DNA from: Brachycybe producta
Taxonomy: Eukaryota; Arthropoda; Diplopoda; Playtdesmida; Andrognathidae
Direction of reading: 5' to 3'
Assembly: GCA_036925085.1 (NCBI GenBank)
Contig: JAUPFP010000004.1
Coordinates: 6,715,329-6,779,328, forward strand
Length of the DNA stretch: 64,000 nt
The translations under genes and the position numbers were made by a program. This document shows, in pieces, positions 34,577 to 46,526 of the stretch (position 1 is its first letter; every line of letters begins with the position of its first letter). The notes below the pieces were generated by a model. That model did not search any database and was not told the origin of the DNA. It worked only from the letters and a program-made list of their open reading frames with translations.

Positions 34577-35258
34577 AATATAATTAACAATGTTCTTTTA
34601 AAATAGCCTTCATTAAAAATATTGGCAAAAGCCAATAAGATTAAAAAGACGACGTAAAAAAATAAGAAGTTCTTTAAATGAGCTGATGTTTCGACCTGGT
34701 ATTGGTCATCTTCAGACCAACAATTTTATATATATTAAGCCTTGTCTGTCTGTGTATAATTTTGTACAAACAAGGACAAAAACGTGTAAGCACGTCGGAA
34801 TTTATTTAAATTTAAATGAACCGGTTTTTATTCAAAATAAAATATAAGCGATCAAGACAAATTACTTCATGACAACTGGACAATCACACAAAATTAAACT
34901 AGATGCTCCCGTCATTTATGACGGGTTACCCCACTAATTAAGCATAAAGATTCAGATACAAGCATCATATATTCACAATGAGAAAACAATATTAATAACT
35001 TAAAAATACATTTTTTGACTGGAAAAACAGCAAGTAATAAAAGGAGGCAGTTCATCACTTTACACGCTGAGAGCAAGAGCTTGCATCTGAATCTTTAAAT
35101 TGTTGCTCTGAAGATGACCAATACCAGGTTGAAACGTCAGCCCATTAAAAAACCCTCATAATATTTTTAAGTCGTCTTTTAAATCTGTTTGGCTTTTGCC
35201 AATATTTTTAATCAAGGCTTTTTTTAAAAAAAAAAGAACATTGTTAATTTTATTAAAT
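34577..35258. mobile_element. 'GAAACGTCAG' foldback carrying a Helitron in its loop
   Basis: Arms of about 145 bp (34577-34720 and 35097-35258) are inverted: AACAATGTTCTTTTAAAA, then ATATTGGCAAAAGCCAA, AAAAGACGAC, and CCTGGTATTGGTCATCTTCAG against CTGAAGATGACCAATACCAGG. Between them sits Helitron A (about 34724-34937). A sequence matching 11048-11090 (GACTGGAAA..CAGTTCATCA) lies at 35016-35061. No coding region belongs to the foldback itself. Confidence 0.75.
34724..34937 (+). mobile_element. Short non-autonomous Helitron A
   Basis: It begins TATATATTAAGCCTTGTCTG, then keeps a scrap of helicase coding sequence (TKTCKHVGIYLNLNEPVF, about 34768-34830). It ends with the hairpin CCCGTCATTTATGACGGG (34908-34925), TTACCCCA and CTAA (34934-34937) followed by T. 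A hairpin about 8 bases before a CTRR end followed by host T is the diagnostic Helitron 3' terminus. The 5' TC is not preserved. It is about 214 bp and cannot move by itself. Confidence 0.8.
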
Positions 35259-35374
35259 CCAAGTCAAGAAGTATTTTATTTAAAATAATTTAATATATTC
35301 AAATAAATTTAAACTTTATTTTTTTTAAAAAAAAGTTAAACAAAAATTTTCTATTATTTGTACGTGTACTAAAC

Positions 35375-35502
35375 GAGTGGTTTCCAATAGATATACTGTG
35401 GCCACGTGACTGTGGCACACTAGTCACTAGTGTGCCATGAGTTTTGCTAGGTGTGCCACGATTTCTTCAGGAACAAAAAACAAAAAAAAGTTTGAGAACC
35501 CT
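35375..35502. mobile_element. hAT non-autonomous relic
   Basis: GAGTGGTTTCC at the left and TTTGAGAACCCT at the right (reverse complement AGGGTTCTCAAA) are hAT-type ends. Between them are the well-known CACACTAGT/ACTAGTGTG palindrome and GCTAGGTGTGCCACGATTTC. It is short and non-coding. Confidence 0.6.
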
Positions 35503-35517
35503 AACCTCAATTGGTCT

Positions 35518-36132
35518 TAAAGAGACCATTACCTCCAGAAATATATTTTCAAATTATTGTCAAGACTCACCCAAAGATTGCCAAAACGATTTTTTAAACT
35601 TAAAATAAGTCATTAAACCCATAAAAATAACTTGAAAATGAAGTGACTTTCCTAAGTAATCAAACGACGCCATTTTAAATTTCCAAAAACGAAAGTCTCC
35701 CCGCATTTTTGTGCCAAGATATTGCCACCTCACATTTTCAGAATTCCATAATGAAATATAGGTATTCCCTATTCATATTCAACTCAATACAACCTTCCAT
35801 GTGGAATAATTCAAATATTAAATTCATGGAATATTCAAAATGAAAGTAATGTGAGCTGGTGACAACACATCACAGTTCGAGTTGAGTAGTAGACTTTGGG
35901 GGGTTTTGTTGCCAATGTCTGTTGTTGGGTGGTGCATCTATCTGATAAAGTTCATTTATATGAAGTAAACTGATTTTTAATTTTTTAAATTATAATAATC
36001 ACTTATTTTAAAATTTAAAAATTGTTTTGGTAATCTATTCAACGATTACCAAAACGATTTTTTTAAAATTTAAAATAAATCTTATGACAATATTTTGAGA
36101 AGAAATTTTTAAAGGTAAATGGTCTCCTTGAA
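35518..36132. mobile_element. AAAGAGACCATTACCTCC TIR element, copy 1
   Basis: The terminal inverted repeat AAAGAGACCATTACCTCCAG has a degraded partner at the right end (AAAGGTAAATGGTCTCCTT). Subterminal words (GATTGCCAAAACGATTTTTT/CGATTACCAAAACGATTTTT) occur in both orientations, and the 36.0 kb end is itself folded. The interior shares long blocks with 57604-58176. No transposase frame. Confidence 0.7.
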
Positions 36133-36149
36133 GTAGAAACATGTGACAG

Positions 36150-36222
36150 GGTTAATAACGTTAAAAGTTTGTACTAAACTATAATGGAACTCCTATTGTT
36201 TAGTAAAACTTTTAACGTTATT
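36150..36222. repeat. Long hairpin
   Basis: AATAACGTTAAAAGTTTGTA + CTAAAC is mirrored by GTTTAGTAAAACTTTTAACG + TTATT around a loop of about 20 bases. It could be a small foldback element. Confidence 0.65.
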
Positions 36223-36872
36223 GGCGCTCACTTTCACCTAGTGGTTCCGTCCCTAATATGTGTATTACATGATTGAGTAATTGGCATAGTTGATAAAAAT
36301 GAAACTGTAATTACAATAACTTCAAATTCTTATTTTTGAACACTCATTTGCAGTTCTATTATAGAATAAAAACCCATTAAATATACATGTTTTAATGTAT
36401 TCCTATTGTAAAAAGAATCAAACACTAAAATGATAAGGTTTTATGAAGTCATCATATACAATGTAATATGTCTATGAAACTATTCATTGCAAGAACACAA
36501 TTACTGACTGTAAATTTCTCATTAACGTATTGACCAACCAGCTTTTAGCCAATACTATATTGTAGAACTTTTGTGTAAGAAGTATACACTCCATATTGCC
36601 TCAAACTCTCTATAATGGGCGAATTCAAACTACATAGCTTGCGGTCCAAAACAAATCCACATTACATATTTTTCTCACTAGTATCATACATTATTTGAGA
36701 CACTTATTTGCAAACAACAAAAACTCAGTTCAATCAAGAGAAGATAATATTTTTCCGTGGCACAAAAATGAACCCCATGTTAATCTCCATAGAATGGCAT
36801 AATACTGTAGAGCCTTATTATATGGTGAAATGCAATTCTGAAAGTTAATCATACATTAACACAAGCAAAGTA
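36223..36872. other. No feature recognised
   Basis: AT-rich DNA. Just before the array, TAGTGATGGGCAA (36871-36883) resembles a hAT terminus. Confidence 0.45.
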
Positions 36873-36880
36873 GTGATGGG

Positions 36881-37815
36881 CAATTTCAAGAAATCTTTTT
36901 TTGTTAAAATATTTCATGAAATTTTTTCCGTTGAAATATTTCGTGAAATCTTTTCTGTTGAAATATTTCGTGAAATCTTTTCTGTTGAAATATTTCATGA
37001 AATCTTTTTCGTTGAAATATTTCATGAAATCTTTTCCGTTGAAATATATCATGAAATCTTTTCCGTTGAAATATTTCGTGAAATCTTTTCCGTTGAAATA
37101 TTTTATGAAATCTTTTCCGTTGAATTATTTCATGAAATCTTTTCCATTGAATTATTTCATGAAATCTTTTCTGTTGAAATATTTCATGAAATCTTTTCTG
37201 TTGAAATATTTCATGAAATCTTTTCTGTTGAATTATTTCATGAAATTTTTTCCGTTGAAATATTTCGTGAAATCTTTTCCGTTGAAATATTTCGTGAAAT
37301 ATTTTCTGTTGAAATATTTCACGAAATATTTTCTGTTGAAATATTTTACGAAATCTTTTCTGTTGAAATATTTCACGAAATATTTTCTGTTGAACTATTT
37401 TACGAAATCTTTTCTGTTGAAATATATCATAAAATCTTTTCTGTTGAACTATTTCATGAAATCTTTTCTGTTGAAATATTTCGTGAAATCTTTTCTGTTG
37501 AAATATTTCGTGAAATCTTTTCTGTTGAAATATTTCGTGAAATCTTTGCTGTTGAAATATTTCGTGAAATCTTTGCTGTTGAAATATTTCGTAAAATCTT
37601 TTCTGTTGAAATATTTCATGAAATATTTTCTGTTGAAATATTTCATGAAACCTTTTCCGTTGAATTATTTCATGAAACCTTTTCTGTTGAAATATTTCAT
37701 GAAATCTTTTCTGTTGAAATATTTCATGAAATCTTTTCTGTTGAAATATTTCATGAAATCTTTTCTGTTGAAATATTTCATGAAATTTTTTTTTTAAATA
37801 TTTCATGAAATTTAT
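36881..37815. repeat. 27-bp tandem array, about 34 copies
   Basis: The consensus unit is about GTTGAAATATTTCATGAAAT + CTTTTCT, with ATTTC(A/G)TGAAAT as a near-palindrome in each. Because 27 is a multiple of 3 and the unit lacks stops in several frames, open frames of about 300 codons run through on both strands (for example repeats of EIFSVEIFH). Units differ by scattered point changes, chiefly C/T and A/G, with no length change, so frames stay open. No start context, signal or composition marks it as a gene. I call it a satellite-like array. Confidence 0.85.
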
Positions 37816-38251
37816 GAAAAGTTGTGAAATACATTGAAAAGTTGTAAAATTAATTGAAATCCATTAAATAAAACAATATAATTGCATCAGTTTACATTAA
37901 CTTTATATACTAATGGTATACATGTATATGATTATTTCTCACATAATGTTACTAACGATTATAGAATATCTAGACATAGTGTTTGAATAAAGTTACACGT
38001 TAATTGTAAAGTTATGCATCTTGAATTTTTTATATTCTGTATTTGTCTCATAAGAATTAATTTTTTTTTTCAAATTTCATTTCAATTAAGATGTAATTTG
38101 AGAGTGGCCACATACAGTAAGTATCATTTCATGTTTAGGTTTGAAAACACGTTTAAAAATACTCCTATGGACCAATTACAATCAGCATTTTTTCGTATAT
38201 GGTTTCAGTACTAGGAAAAAGGATTTTACTATTTTTTATTTAATTACTTGC

Positions 38252-38480
38252 TTTTATTTAACTTCATAATTTGTTTGTTTGCTTGTCCACCACTGTCTGA
38301 AATATTTGAAATAAATTCACACTAAGGGATTGAACCCATGACCACCATTACCAATGGGATGAGACACTAACTACTACACCAACAAGAGACAAAGACCCAA
38401 TTACATCTTGTTTTACTTTTTAGACCTTTTTTTATATAAAAGCGAGTATCACAAAAAATGTTTTTTGTTAAATTTTCTTG
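38252..38480 (-). mobile_element. tRNA-derived SINE, copy 1
   Basis: On the minus strand a pol III A box (TTGGTGTAGTAGTTAGTG, about 38365-38382) and a B box (GGGTTCAATCC, about 38326-38337) are spaced as in a tRNA, with GTCTCATCCCATTGG between. The head-proximal GTGATACTCGC and the tail (AAACAAATTATGAAGTTAAA in the same sense) are shared with the copy at 56.7 kb. SINEs are transcribed by RNA polymerase III and moved by a partner LINE. Which LINE is not evident. Confidence 0.7.
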
Positions 38481-39790
<1,310 letters not shown>

Positions 39791-39814
39791 GAACTATATA
39801 TACATACATGTATA

Positions 39815-40405
39815 CTAATGGGGTAACCCATCATAAATGACGGGAGCAAAATTCACAGGCAATAATTGTACCCAGCATTAGAATTTCTTTTACTCCGCCC
39901 ATTTATGACGTCAGAGCAAGTAACAAACCAAATAGAAATTGATGACGTTCATAAAAGGGTGGAGCAAAAGAAATTCTAATGCTGGGCACAATTGCCTGTG
40001 ATAAACTGTAGTTTAATTTTGCTACTATTATCCCCTTCCCTTTTTATATTTGAAAGGGAAAATGAGTTTTTCATTTTCTCTGGTGTGCGCATGCGTGTCG
40101 TTTTTTTTTTACTAATTTCATTTCAATTTGAGTCACCCCCTCCCACTTTTTCTCCCTCCACGTTTCTCTCTCTCTCCTTTTCTACACTTTCCAACCTTTT
40201 CCCCTTTTCAATTTAATATCATGGGGATCTTGGATGGGAAGGGTGCAACATATAGTTGACCTTGAGAAAAAAAACGGTTCATTTATTCAAATTTATATAA
40301 ATTCCGACGTGTTTCAAGGTTTGTACAGCGTTATCACAGACTGATAGACACCCCCCCACACACACACACGCACACAGACCTGGCTTAATATATATATAAT
40401 ATATA
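39815..40405 (-). mobile_element. Non-autonomous Helitron B, with a foldback inserted
   Basis: Read on the minus strand, it starts in a TATATATTAAGCCAGGTCTG segment. It then has a helicase C-terminal scrap (about 40222-40325, including ACGTCGGAATTTATATAAAT and TCAAGGTCAACTATATGTTG), a purine-rich stretch, the small foldback (39854-40000), the hairpin CCCGTCATTTATGATGGG, and an end at ..CCCCATTAG followed by T. The terminal CTAG has become TTAG. A CA microsatellite (about 40360-40372) lies near the 5' side. Confidence 0.75.
39854..40000. mobile_element. Palindromic foldback MITE, copy 3 (inside Helitron B)
   Basis: Arms CACAGGCAATAATTGTACCC + AGCATTAGAATTTCTTTT and their inverse meet around GACGTCAGAGCAAGTAACA. 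It shares CACAGGCAATT, CTCCGCCC..TTTATGACG and AACCAAATAGAA with the 13.0-kb foldback. Helitron D lacks this insert at the equivalent point. Confidence 0.75.
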
Positions 40406-42113
40406 TATCATATATTTATTATTTTTATTATTATGTAAAACTGAGTTTGGATGGTACAGAAAGTAAGTACTTACATGTATGTTTTTGCCATCCTATGTAT
40501 GCTTACTTTTTTTTATCAATATCAATCAATATGTCAATTAAGCAGATTGGAGTACTTTCTAAAATGAATAGTAACATCCATCATTAAAACATTTTTTTCC
40601 CATCTCTCTCTCTCTCTAAAAATGCAACTAAATCTTAATTGCTCTCATCAAATGCTTTTAATAGGCATCATATAATATGTGCCAATTTTTTTTCAGTTCA
40701 TCAGATTACATTTCAGATTGAAAAAAAAATATATGTATAAAAGCTTCTTCAATTGCAATGCATGCATTTAAAAGCAAACAAAACATAATACAGTATTTAT
40801 GTCATTGTCACTAACTACTGAAAGAAAATGTATGTTAATTCAAAAGAAGCATATGAGCACATTAATTACAATATGCAAAAAAAATATATATAATGCTGGC
40901 AATCTCCTATATTTGTCTACATTAGAAAAGAACAAGATAAAAGAGAATGACGAAAGAAGGGGAGAAGGGGGGAGCTGAAAAAAAAACATACTGTACACAC
41001 AAAGTAAAAAGCATATACATTTTATAGAGAAAAAATGACACACAAAAACACTAACCCATACAAAAACAAATGCTTAGGAAGTAAACAGAACACAAAGAAA
41101 AAGAGAACACACAAACGCTGAAAGTAAGCACACAAACATTTGTTTTTTTTATTGGCAACCCATAAAAAGAAATACAAATACCCATATTCTTAATGCAAAA
41201 AAATACACTGAAAAATGAATTCGTCCAAGTTGAATAATTCTATTTTATTTATCTGGTTGAATATATGCAGAAAAAAAGTGAAATTTGTTCTTCTTGACAT
41301 GCGGAATTACATGTAATTATCAGCCAATATTCTTCTAGAAACTGAACAATGTCCTTGAAGTGTTTTATGCTTTAATGTATGAAATCCCTTGAAATGGACA
41401 GAACGCAAAAAGTATAGCTGAAATTTTACTCCAGTTTTTATTTCAATTTCTAGCATATTTTTTCTGCTTGATTTTCTGCATGTGTGAATCATTTCTAAGA
41501 CTAAAGTCCAACATGCAGAGAGAAAAAAAAAACCAACTGAATACGTAATGGAAAATATGAATGTCTATTTTAAATAATTTTATTCTATTTATTTGCCAGA
41601 AAATCGACAAACATTTTTAACTTTTTTTTATTCTGAAATTAAGATTTAAGATTCATTTGACAATAGGAATGCGTATTTCAGATACTGTAAACCAGTGGTT
41701 CTCAACCAAGAAAGGGGGGATTAGGAATTAGGACCACTATTCAGCAAAGTGTGATGTGTAGTTTTTTTTTTTAAATTTAATGTACAACATTCAATAGTTT
41801 ATTGAAATGTCACAGATTGAAATAAATTTTTGAACATGCAGCACTATTTTCGTTGGCAAAATTAAATTATTTAAATTTTTAAAGACCAGAAAGTGCTCCG
41901 AGAAATTCTGTTATAATATAAACTAAAAAAAAATTCTCTAACGAGAAACCATCCTCATACTTGTGAAACATCAACACCAAAGGTAGAGACAGGAGAAATG
42001 AGTGGGGGGGGGGTGTGAGGACCATACAAAATACATAGAAAGTGGCACATGCGCTGTTCATAGCAAGTACACACCATCTCTGCCTAGATCTCCTCTGACT
42101 AGCAAGAGTAGTA
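40406..42113. other. No gene; one hAT end
   Basis: AT-rich, with small simple repeats (CT at 40602-40616). CCAGTGGTTCTCAACC at 41692-41707 is a typical hAT terminus, but its partner was not found. Frames of 61-87 codons show no domain. Confidence 0.45.
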
Positions 42114-42292
42114 CACAGGCATTTAGAAATTGGGACGAACACAAGTTGGCTCCGCCCTTTTTATGACGAACACAACTTCTAATTGGTTGGTTATGTTGTC
42201 TGACATCACATGTTCCACCCTTTTCAACATCGAACCACACAACAAACCAATTAGAAGCTGCCAGTCATCATAAAAAGGGCTGAGTGCCTGTG
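42114..42292. mobile_element. Palindromic foldback MITE, copy 2
   Basis: The left end (CACAGGCATTTAGAAATTGG..GGCTCCGCCCTTTTTATGACG) and right end (CATCATAAAAAGGGCTGAG..TGCCTGTG) are inverted, with AACTTCTAATTGGTTGGTT and AACAAACCAATTAGAAGCTG inside. It has the same order as the 13.0-kb copy but is more worn, with a shortened right arm. Confidence 0.7.
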
Positions 42293-42534
42293 AGTATGTA
42301 ATACCTGGTCATGTGGCATGAAACTAACATCAGAATCAGCTGATTGTGTGTTCATCGTGTACCTAACCAGTGTAGCCTGTGGAATTTTTTTTATGCATCT
42401 GGGACTTTGGCTTTTACCTAAACCTTCTGCGTGTGTAACGGGGTATTAAAAATACGGGACTAAAACAAATACATTTTCAAAAACAAAAATAAAATAACAT
42501 ACATATAACATTTAAAATTAAAAGTCAAATATTT

Positions 42535-42825
42535 TATTATTAAAAGAGAAAGAGAGGGAGTGGAAAGAAGAGAGAGAGATTAAGAGGGAAAGAGAAAGAG
42601 AGGGAGAGAAAAAGGGAAAGAGACAGAAAGAGAAGAAGAGAGAGGGAAATGGAGGGAGATGGAGAAGGTAGCGAGAGGGAGGAAAGAGAGAATTAGGGAA
42701 AACAGAGGTAGAGGGAGGGTGAGCAAAGGACATAGAGATAGAGAGACAGGGAGGAATAGATAGAGGGAGAAAGAATGGGAGAGAGAGGAAGAGATGGAGA
42801 AAAAGAAGAGAGACAAACTCCAACA
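42535..42825. repeat. Purine-rich (GA/GGA) tract, about 290 bp
   Basis: Imperfect AGAGGGAGA-type repeats leave only purines on the plus strand for long stretches. The 78-101 codon minus-strand frames rich in Ser/Leu/Phe are its translation. Confidence 0.9.
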
Positions 42826-43726
42826 GTTTTAAAAATGTTATTAAAAAATAAAAATTAAAAATATCTTAAATTTTTTTTATTAAACAAGGAAGAGAGACAA
42901 ACACAGGAAAGGTCAAGCACAACTAAATAATATACGCAAAGCAATGCCAACGCAAAGTCACAAATGTGAACATACACACAGAGAAATAACATACAAAAAA
43001 AGAGTGCGCGCAAACGCACAAGTACACGGATTGGACACGCACACACTTAATAAAAAAGAGAAACGAACTTTAAAAAAAAAAAAGATAAGAAAAAGTCCAC
43101 CTTATGGCAATGTGGACTACACAAGCGCACACACACGAACACACAAAAAGAAAATTACAGAATCAGTGGCCTCTTGCGGCAGTACATCATTTTATCTCCA
43201 TTTCAGTGCATATAATGTGTCACATGCTGCAGAGAAAGAAAAATCTAAGATCGATATCGCCGTTTCTACAGTTTATACATGTATATGTGTGTGTATATAT
43301 ATGTATACATATATATATAGAGATTATATTCTTTCTGACCTTCTTGGTAAAAGTTTGAAAATAAAGAGACGTGAACATGCCTTCAAGAAGTAAAAGAATA
43401 ATAAAAACAAGAGGAAATATACATATATACATATATATAATCGTAGAGTGAAGAAACAATTCTGACAGTGATACTGTTTTTTTTTTTTTCTAAGAAAACC
43501 CAACTAAATAAACAAAGACCCTTAAAAATAGATATGTAAATTTAAACACACACAAGACACACACTCAAATTTTCTAGTTGCAACTTTTGACAACCCCCTC
43601 ATCTTTATAGGTTTTTGTTTTTTTCTAATCTTGAAAAGTAAACTAAAAACGAAATTGGATGTGAGAGATAAGTATGTGATGGATAATTTTATAACAGTTA
43701 ATTCGAAAATACAGTATATATCTAAG
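42826..43726. other. No supported gene
   Basis: A plus-strand frame of 149 codons (42944-43393) is rich in Lys/His/Thr. It is made partly from CACA and ATAC repeats and matches no family known to me. TA/CA microsatellites lie at 43280-43320 and 43420-43440. I treat the frame as chance. Confidence 0.45.
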
Positions 43727-43872
43727 CAGTAGAAGTGGTCAAACTGTGGGTAGTCGAGTCACACCTCGTGGCTCTTCTAACAATTAAATATGCTCAACCA
43801 AAAAAAAAAGCATACCTTTCTTAAGTTTTTTTTTTGTGTGGCTCGGAAGGTCTTACAGTTTGACAACCTCCA
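43727..43872. mobile_element. hAT-like relic
   Basis: CAGTAGAAGTGGTCAAACTG at the left and CAGTTTGACAACCTCCA at the right are inverted (GGTTGTCAAACTG). Next inside are the hAT-typical GTGGCTCTTCT and GTGGCTCGGAAGG blocks. About 146 bp, non-coding. Confidence 0.5.
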
Positions 43873-45150
43873 CCATAACCGTTGCCACCATAGATAGATT
43901 GTTTGTTGTAATAATTTGCAGCTTATTTTAATTAGCAGTTATATAAAGTACATAAAAGAGAAAATTATAGCATTTTTACATCTAAGAGGTAAGGACCTTT
44001 TTTTCTCTACTGTGATTTCTCAACTAGGAAATATGATTTAAACAAAAAAAAGCACAAGGAGAAAGATATAAAGAGAGGGAGAAAGAGAGAGGGGAAAGAG
44101 AGATTTAGAGAAAAAATAAGGTTTAGCAAAAAAAAAAATATGAATAAACTGTGCCGCCCCTAATTGGTCTGACCACGCAATGGGCATCGGTCTGAAGAGA
44201 TGAGAAAAGGGATAAAAAAATTACCAGTAAGCCTAATTTCTATCGAAATGCATCAAAAAATCTAATAAAATAATTTCATACAAAAATGCCGTATTCGTAA
44301 CGAGATATATTTTTTGTGGCTAATTTTCGTTTTGCAAGGCCAAAAAGAAACTAATGTATATAAAATACATTACAAGTATAGAAGAGTAATTTGTTTACAT
44401 GCCATTGTAATCACTAATCAGCCTCAATACAATGACTATATTCCTCATTTCTATTGATATTTATTATCCTATGTAGCTACATGTAACTCGGTTCAATATA
44501 GAAAATAAGAAATAAGTAAAACCATCATTAAAAATTTGTTTTTTCAGTTTTTATTTTCAATTGTTTTAAGTTGAAAAAAATTGAAAATAAAAACTGAAAA
44601 ATTTGAAAATATTCACGAATAATACTAGATTATGTTACGTTGCGAATAGACCACAGAGCACGATCATATTCTACAAAAACTTGGCCGGTAGCAAATGAAG
44701 CAGCCGTTTCCTGAAATTGCTGCTTGCAACAGCTGAATGTGACTTTCAGTGTTGTTTGCAGCACATGAGTAGCAGTTGAAAACAACTAATTTCAAGCAGC
44801 ATATGCTGCGTTGCCTGGATCGACCAGAGATCGATCCATTGACTAAGATGCAGCATGTAGGCCTATTCTAGAAGTGTTGTTGTGCTAATAGCTCTGACAG
44901 AACTACAATATGGTCCTAATTGCTAGTATACTACTCCTGTATAAGTATCCTTCAGTCATGAATTATGAGACACTAAACAACATGCTAGGAAGTTTTTAAA
45001 AATACACATCTATAGTGTGTTTTGGCATAATTTGAGAGTTAATTTAAAATATGCAATAGAAACATGCTCACTAGGCTTACATGGCTGCAAGAAAAAAATA
45101 GTACTTTTCTAAGAGAGAGCTGAGAAAAACAATTGCCAGCTGCAAAACAT
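43873..45150. other. No gene recognised
   Basis: It has a GA-rich patch at 44072-44106 and an imperfect mirror around AGTTTTTATTTTCAATTGTT and its complement at 44547-44602. A GC-richer part at 44.64-44.84 kb has TGCTGC/GCAGCA words in both orientations and may be an old transposon, but its ends cannot be set. Confidence 0.4.
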
Positions 45151-45158
45151 ATCACATA

Positions 45159-45245
45159 TTATAGCATGTTTAAATGGCCATCCAAAATTAATAGCTAAAA
45201 TGGATGTATATTTTGGCCCAACTTTCCAAATGTATTTAGAATATG
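45159..45245 (+). mobile_element. LINE fragment related to the 8 kb and 19.8 kb copies
   Basis: TTTAAATGGCCATCCAAAAT and CAACTTTCCAAATGTATTTA + GA align with the stretch at about 20080-20165 of copy B, in the same order. It is too short and worn to translate. Confidence 0.45.
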
Positions 45246-45399
45246 GCATTATCTTTGTTAATGCAGGCAATGGTCGGCCCGGCATTAGTTATAAGTTTTA
45301 TTGTATTCCTCATTGAAGGTGTATAGACATAAACACCACAGATTAACAAGGGTTATACCAAGAATTTAATCAGAAGATCCTTGGCAAGAAGTGAGCTAC

Positions 45400-46255
45400 A
45401 ACCTCCAAATAAACACCATTTGTACATAACTGTCAAAACACTAATAGGAGATGGCAGACTTGAAGAACAACAGCACCCATCTTGGGATCTTTAAAAGAAC
45501 AGAAAATCAACAACGTATATATCGATACCTTAGGACACATTTTACAAACATGCGACATTAAACAATTAACTGAAATGATTGTAGCCAAAAAGAAATCCGG
45601 CAGGGTGACACAATCTCACCAAAGCTGTCCACAACCGTCTTAGAAAACACATTCAAAATGGTCTATTGGGAAGACAAGGCAATGAAAATATATGAACTAC
45701 CTAGGACAGATCATCAGCATGCAAGAAGGTCAGAAAAAAGCAGTAGATATACATATACAGCTTGGATTGGTTGGCATTTTCGAAAATGAAAAACATCTTC
45801 AAGGAAAACATTTCCTTATGCTGAAAAAAGACGAGCATTTAACCAATACATTAACCCAGACCTATGCTACAGGGCAGAAACATGGTCATTAACTAAGCAA
45901 CAAACCAGTAAACTTAGTGATGCAGAGGAGATGGGAGACAGAGAGAGTCTAAGAGACAGAAGGACACATTTTTGGATACGCACTCTAAGACTAAAGTCAT
46001 TGACATGGAAGAACATGGCTAACAGTCACGTGGAGGTAGGCTGGCCACATTGCGAGATATTGGGACACCAGATGAATAAGAAAATTAATTGCATGGAGGC
46101 CATACAATGGACGACGTCGAAAAAGAGGGGAGACAATGGACAAGGTAGAGAAACGAAGTTGTGCAGACAACCGGGCAAACATGGATGAGAGCCGCAGAAG
46201 ACAGGCAACTTGGGATAAATTATTGAGGAGACCTACATCCACATGTGGATTGATG
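45400..46255 (+). pseudogene. RTE-type LINE polymerase, C-terminal relic
   Basis: Fragments in shifting frames give the known C-terminal order of RTE-like endonuclease/reverse transcriptases: YLGQIISM (45695), IQLGLVGIFENEKHLQGK, then a CYRAETWSLTKQQ-like stretch (45868-45900). They continue with WAGHIARY-like, RKLIAWRPYNGRRRKRG (46078-46128), WMRAAEDRQ-like and TWDKLLRRPTS (46208-46240). Many frame changes and stops show long decay. The catalytic FADD region would lie near or before 45.45 kb and is not readable. In a live element this polymerase copies its own RNA at the nicked target. Confidence 0.8.
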
Positions 46256-46526
46256 TAGGTTGAGAAATAAGAAGATCCTCTTTGTTGAAACAATTCCAAT
46301 TTGACGACGATGATGGCTAAATGTTTTCTAAATGACAAACAACCCCGTTCATGATTAAAAGTGATTCACCTCACCGCTCCATGAATCTATAGCTAATTGC
46401 AGGTGTATGCTGAATGTAAATTCAACGTACACCGTGCAACATGCAACGTCTAACTGAGCAAGTTGAATGACAATGAAAAATATGTAAACACACACTGCAC
46501 ACACGCAACGTGTGTGCATACATATA

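Noticed and set aside
35097-35150. Hammerhead ribozyme
   Set aside because: The required CTGATGA core is not present in the motif (CTGAAGATGA). Kept only as a low-level observation in Part 2.
36873-37808. A 311-codon plus-strand open frame as a gene
   Set aside because: It is the translation of a stop-free 27-bp tandem array. Long frames exist on both strands, and there is no start context or known domain.
38320-38385. Functional tRNA gene on the minus strand
   Set aside because: A and B boxes are present, but stems do not pair as a full cloverleaf by eye, and the same unit recurs at 56.8 kb with shared flanks, so a SINE fits better.
42944-43393. A 149-codon Lys/His-rich frame
   Set aside because: Largely built from CACA/ATAC simple repeats with no recognisable domain.
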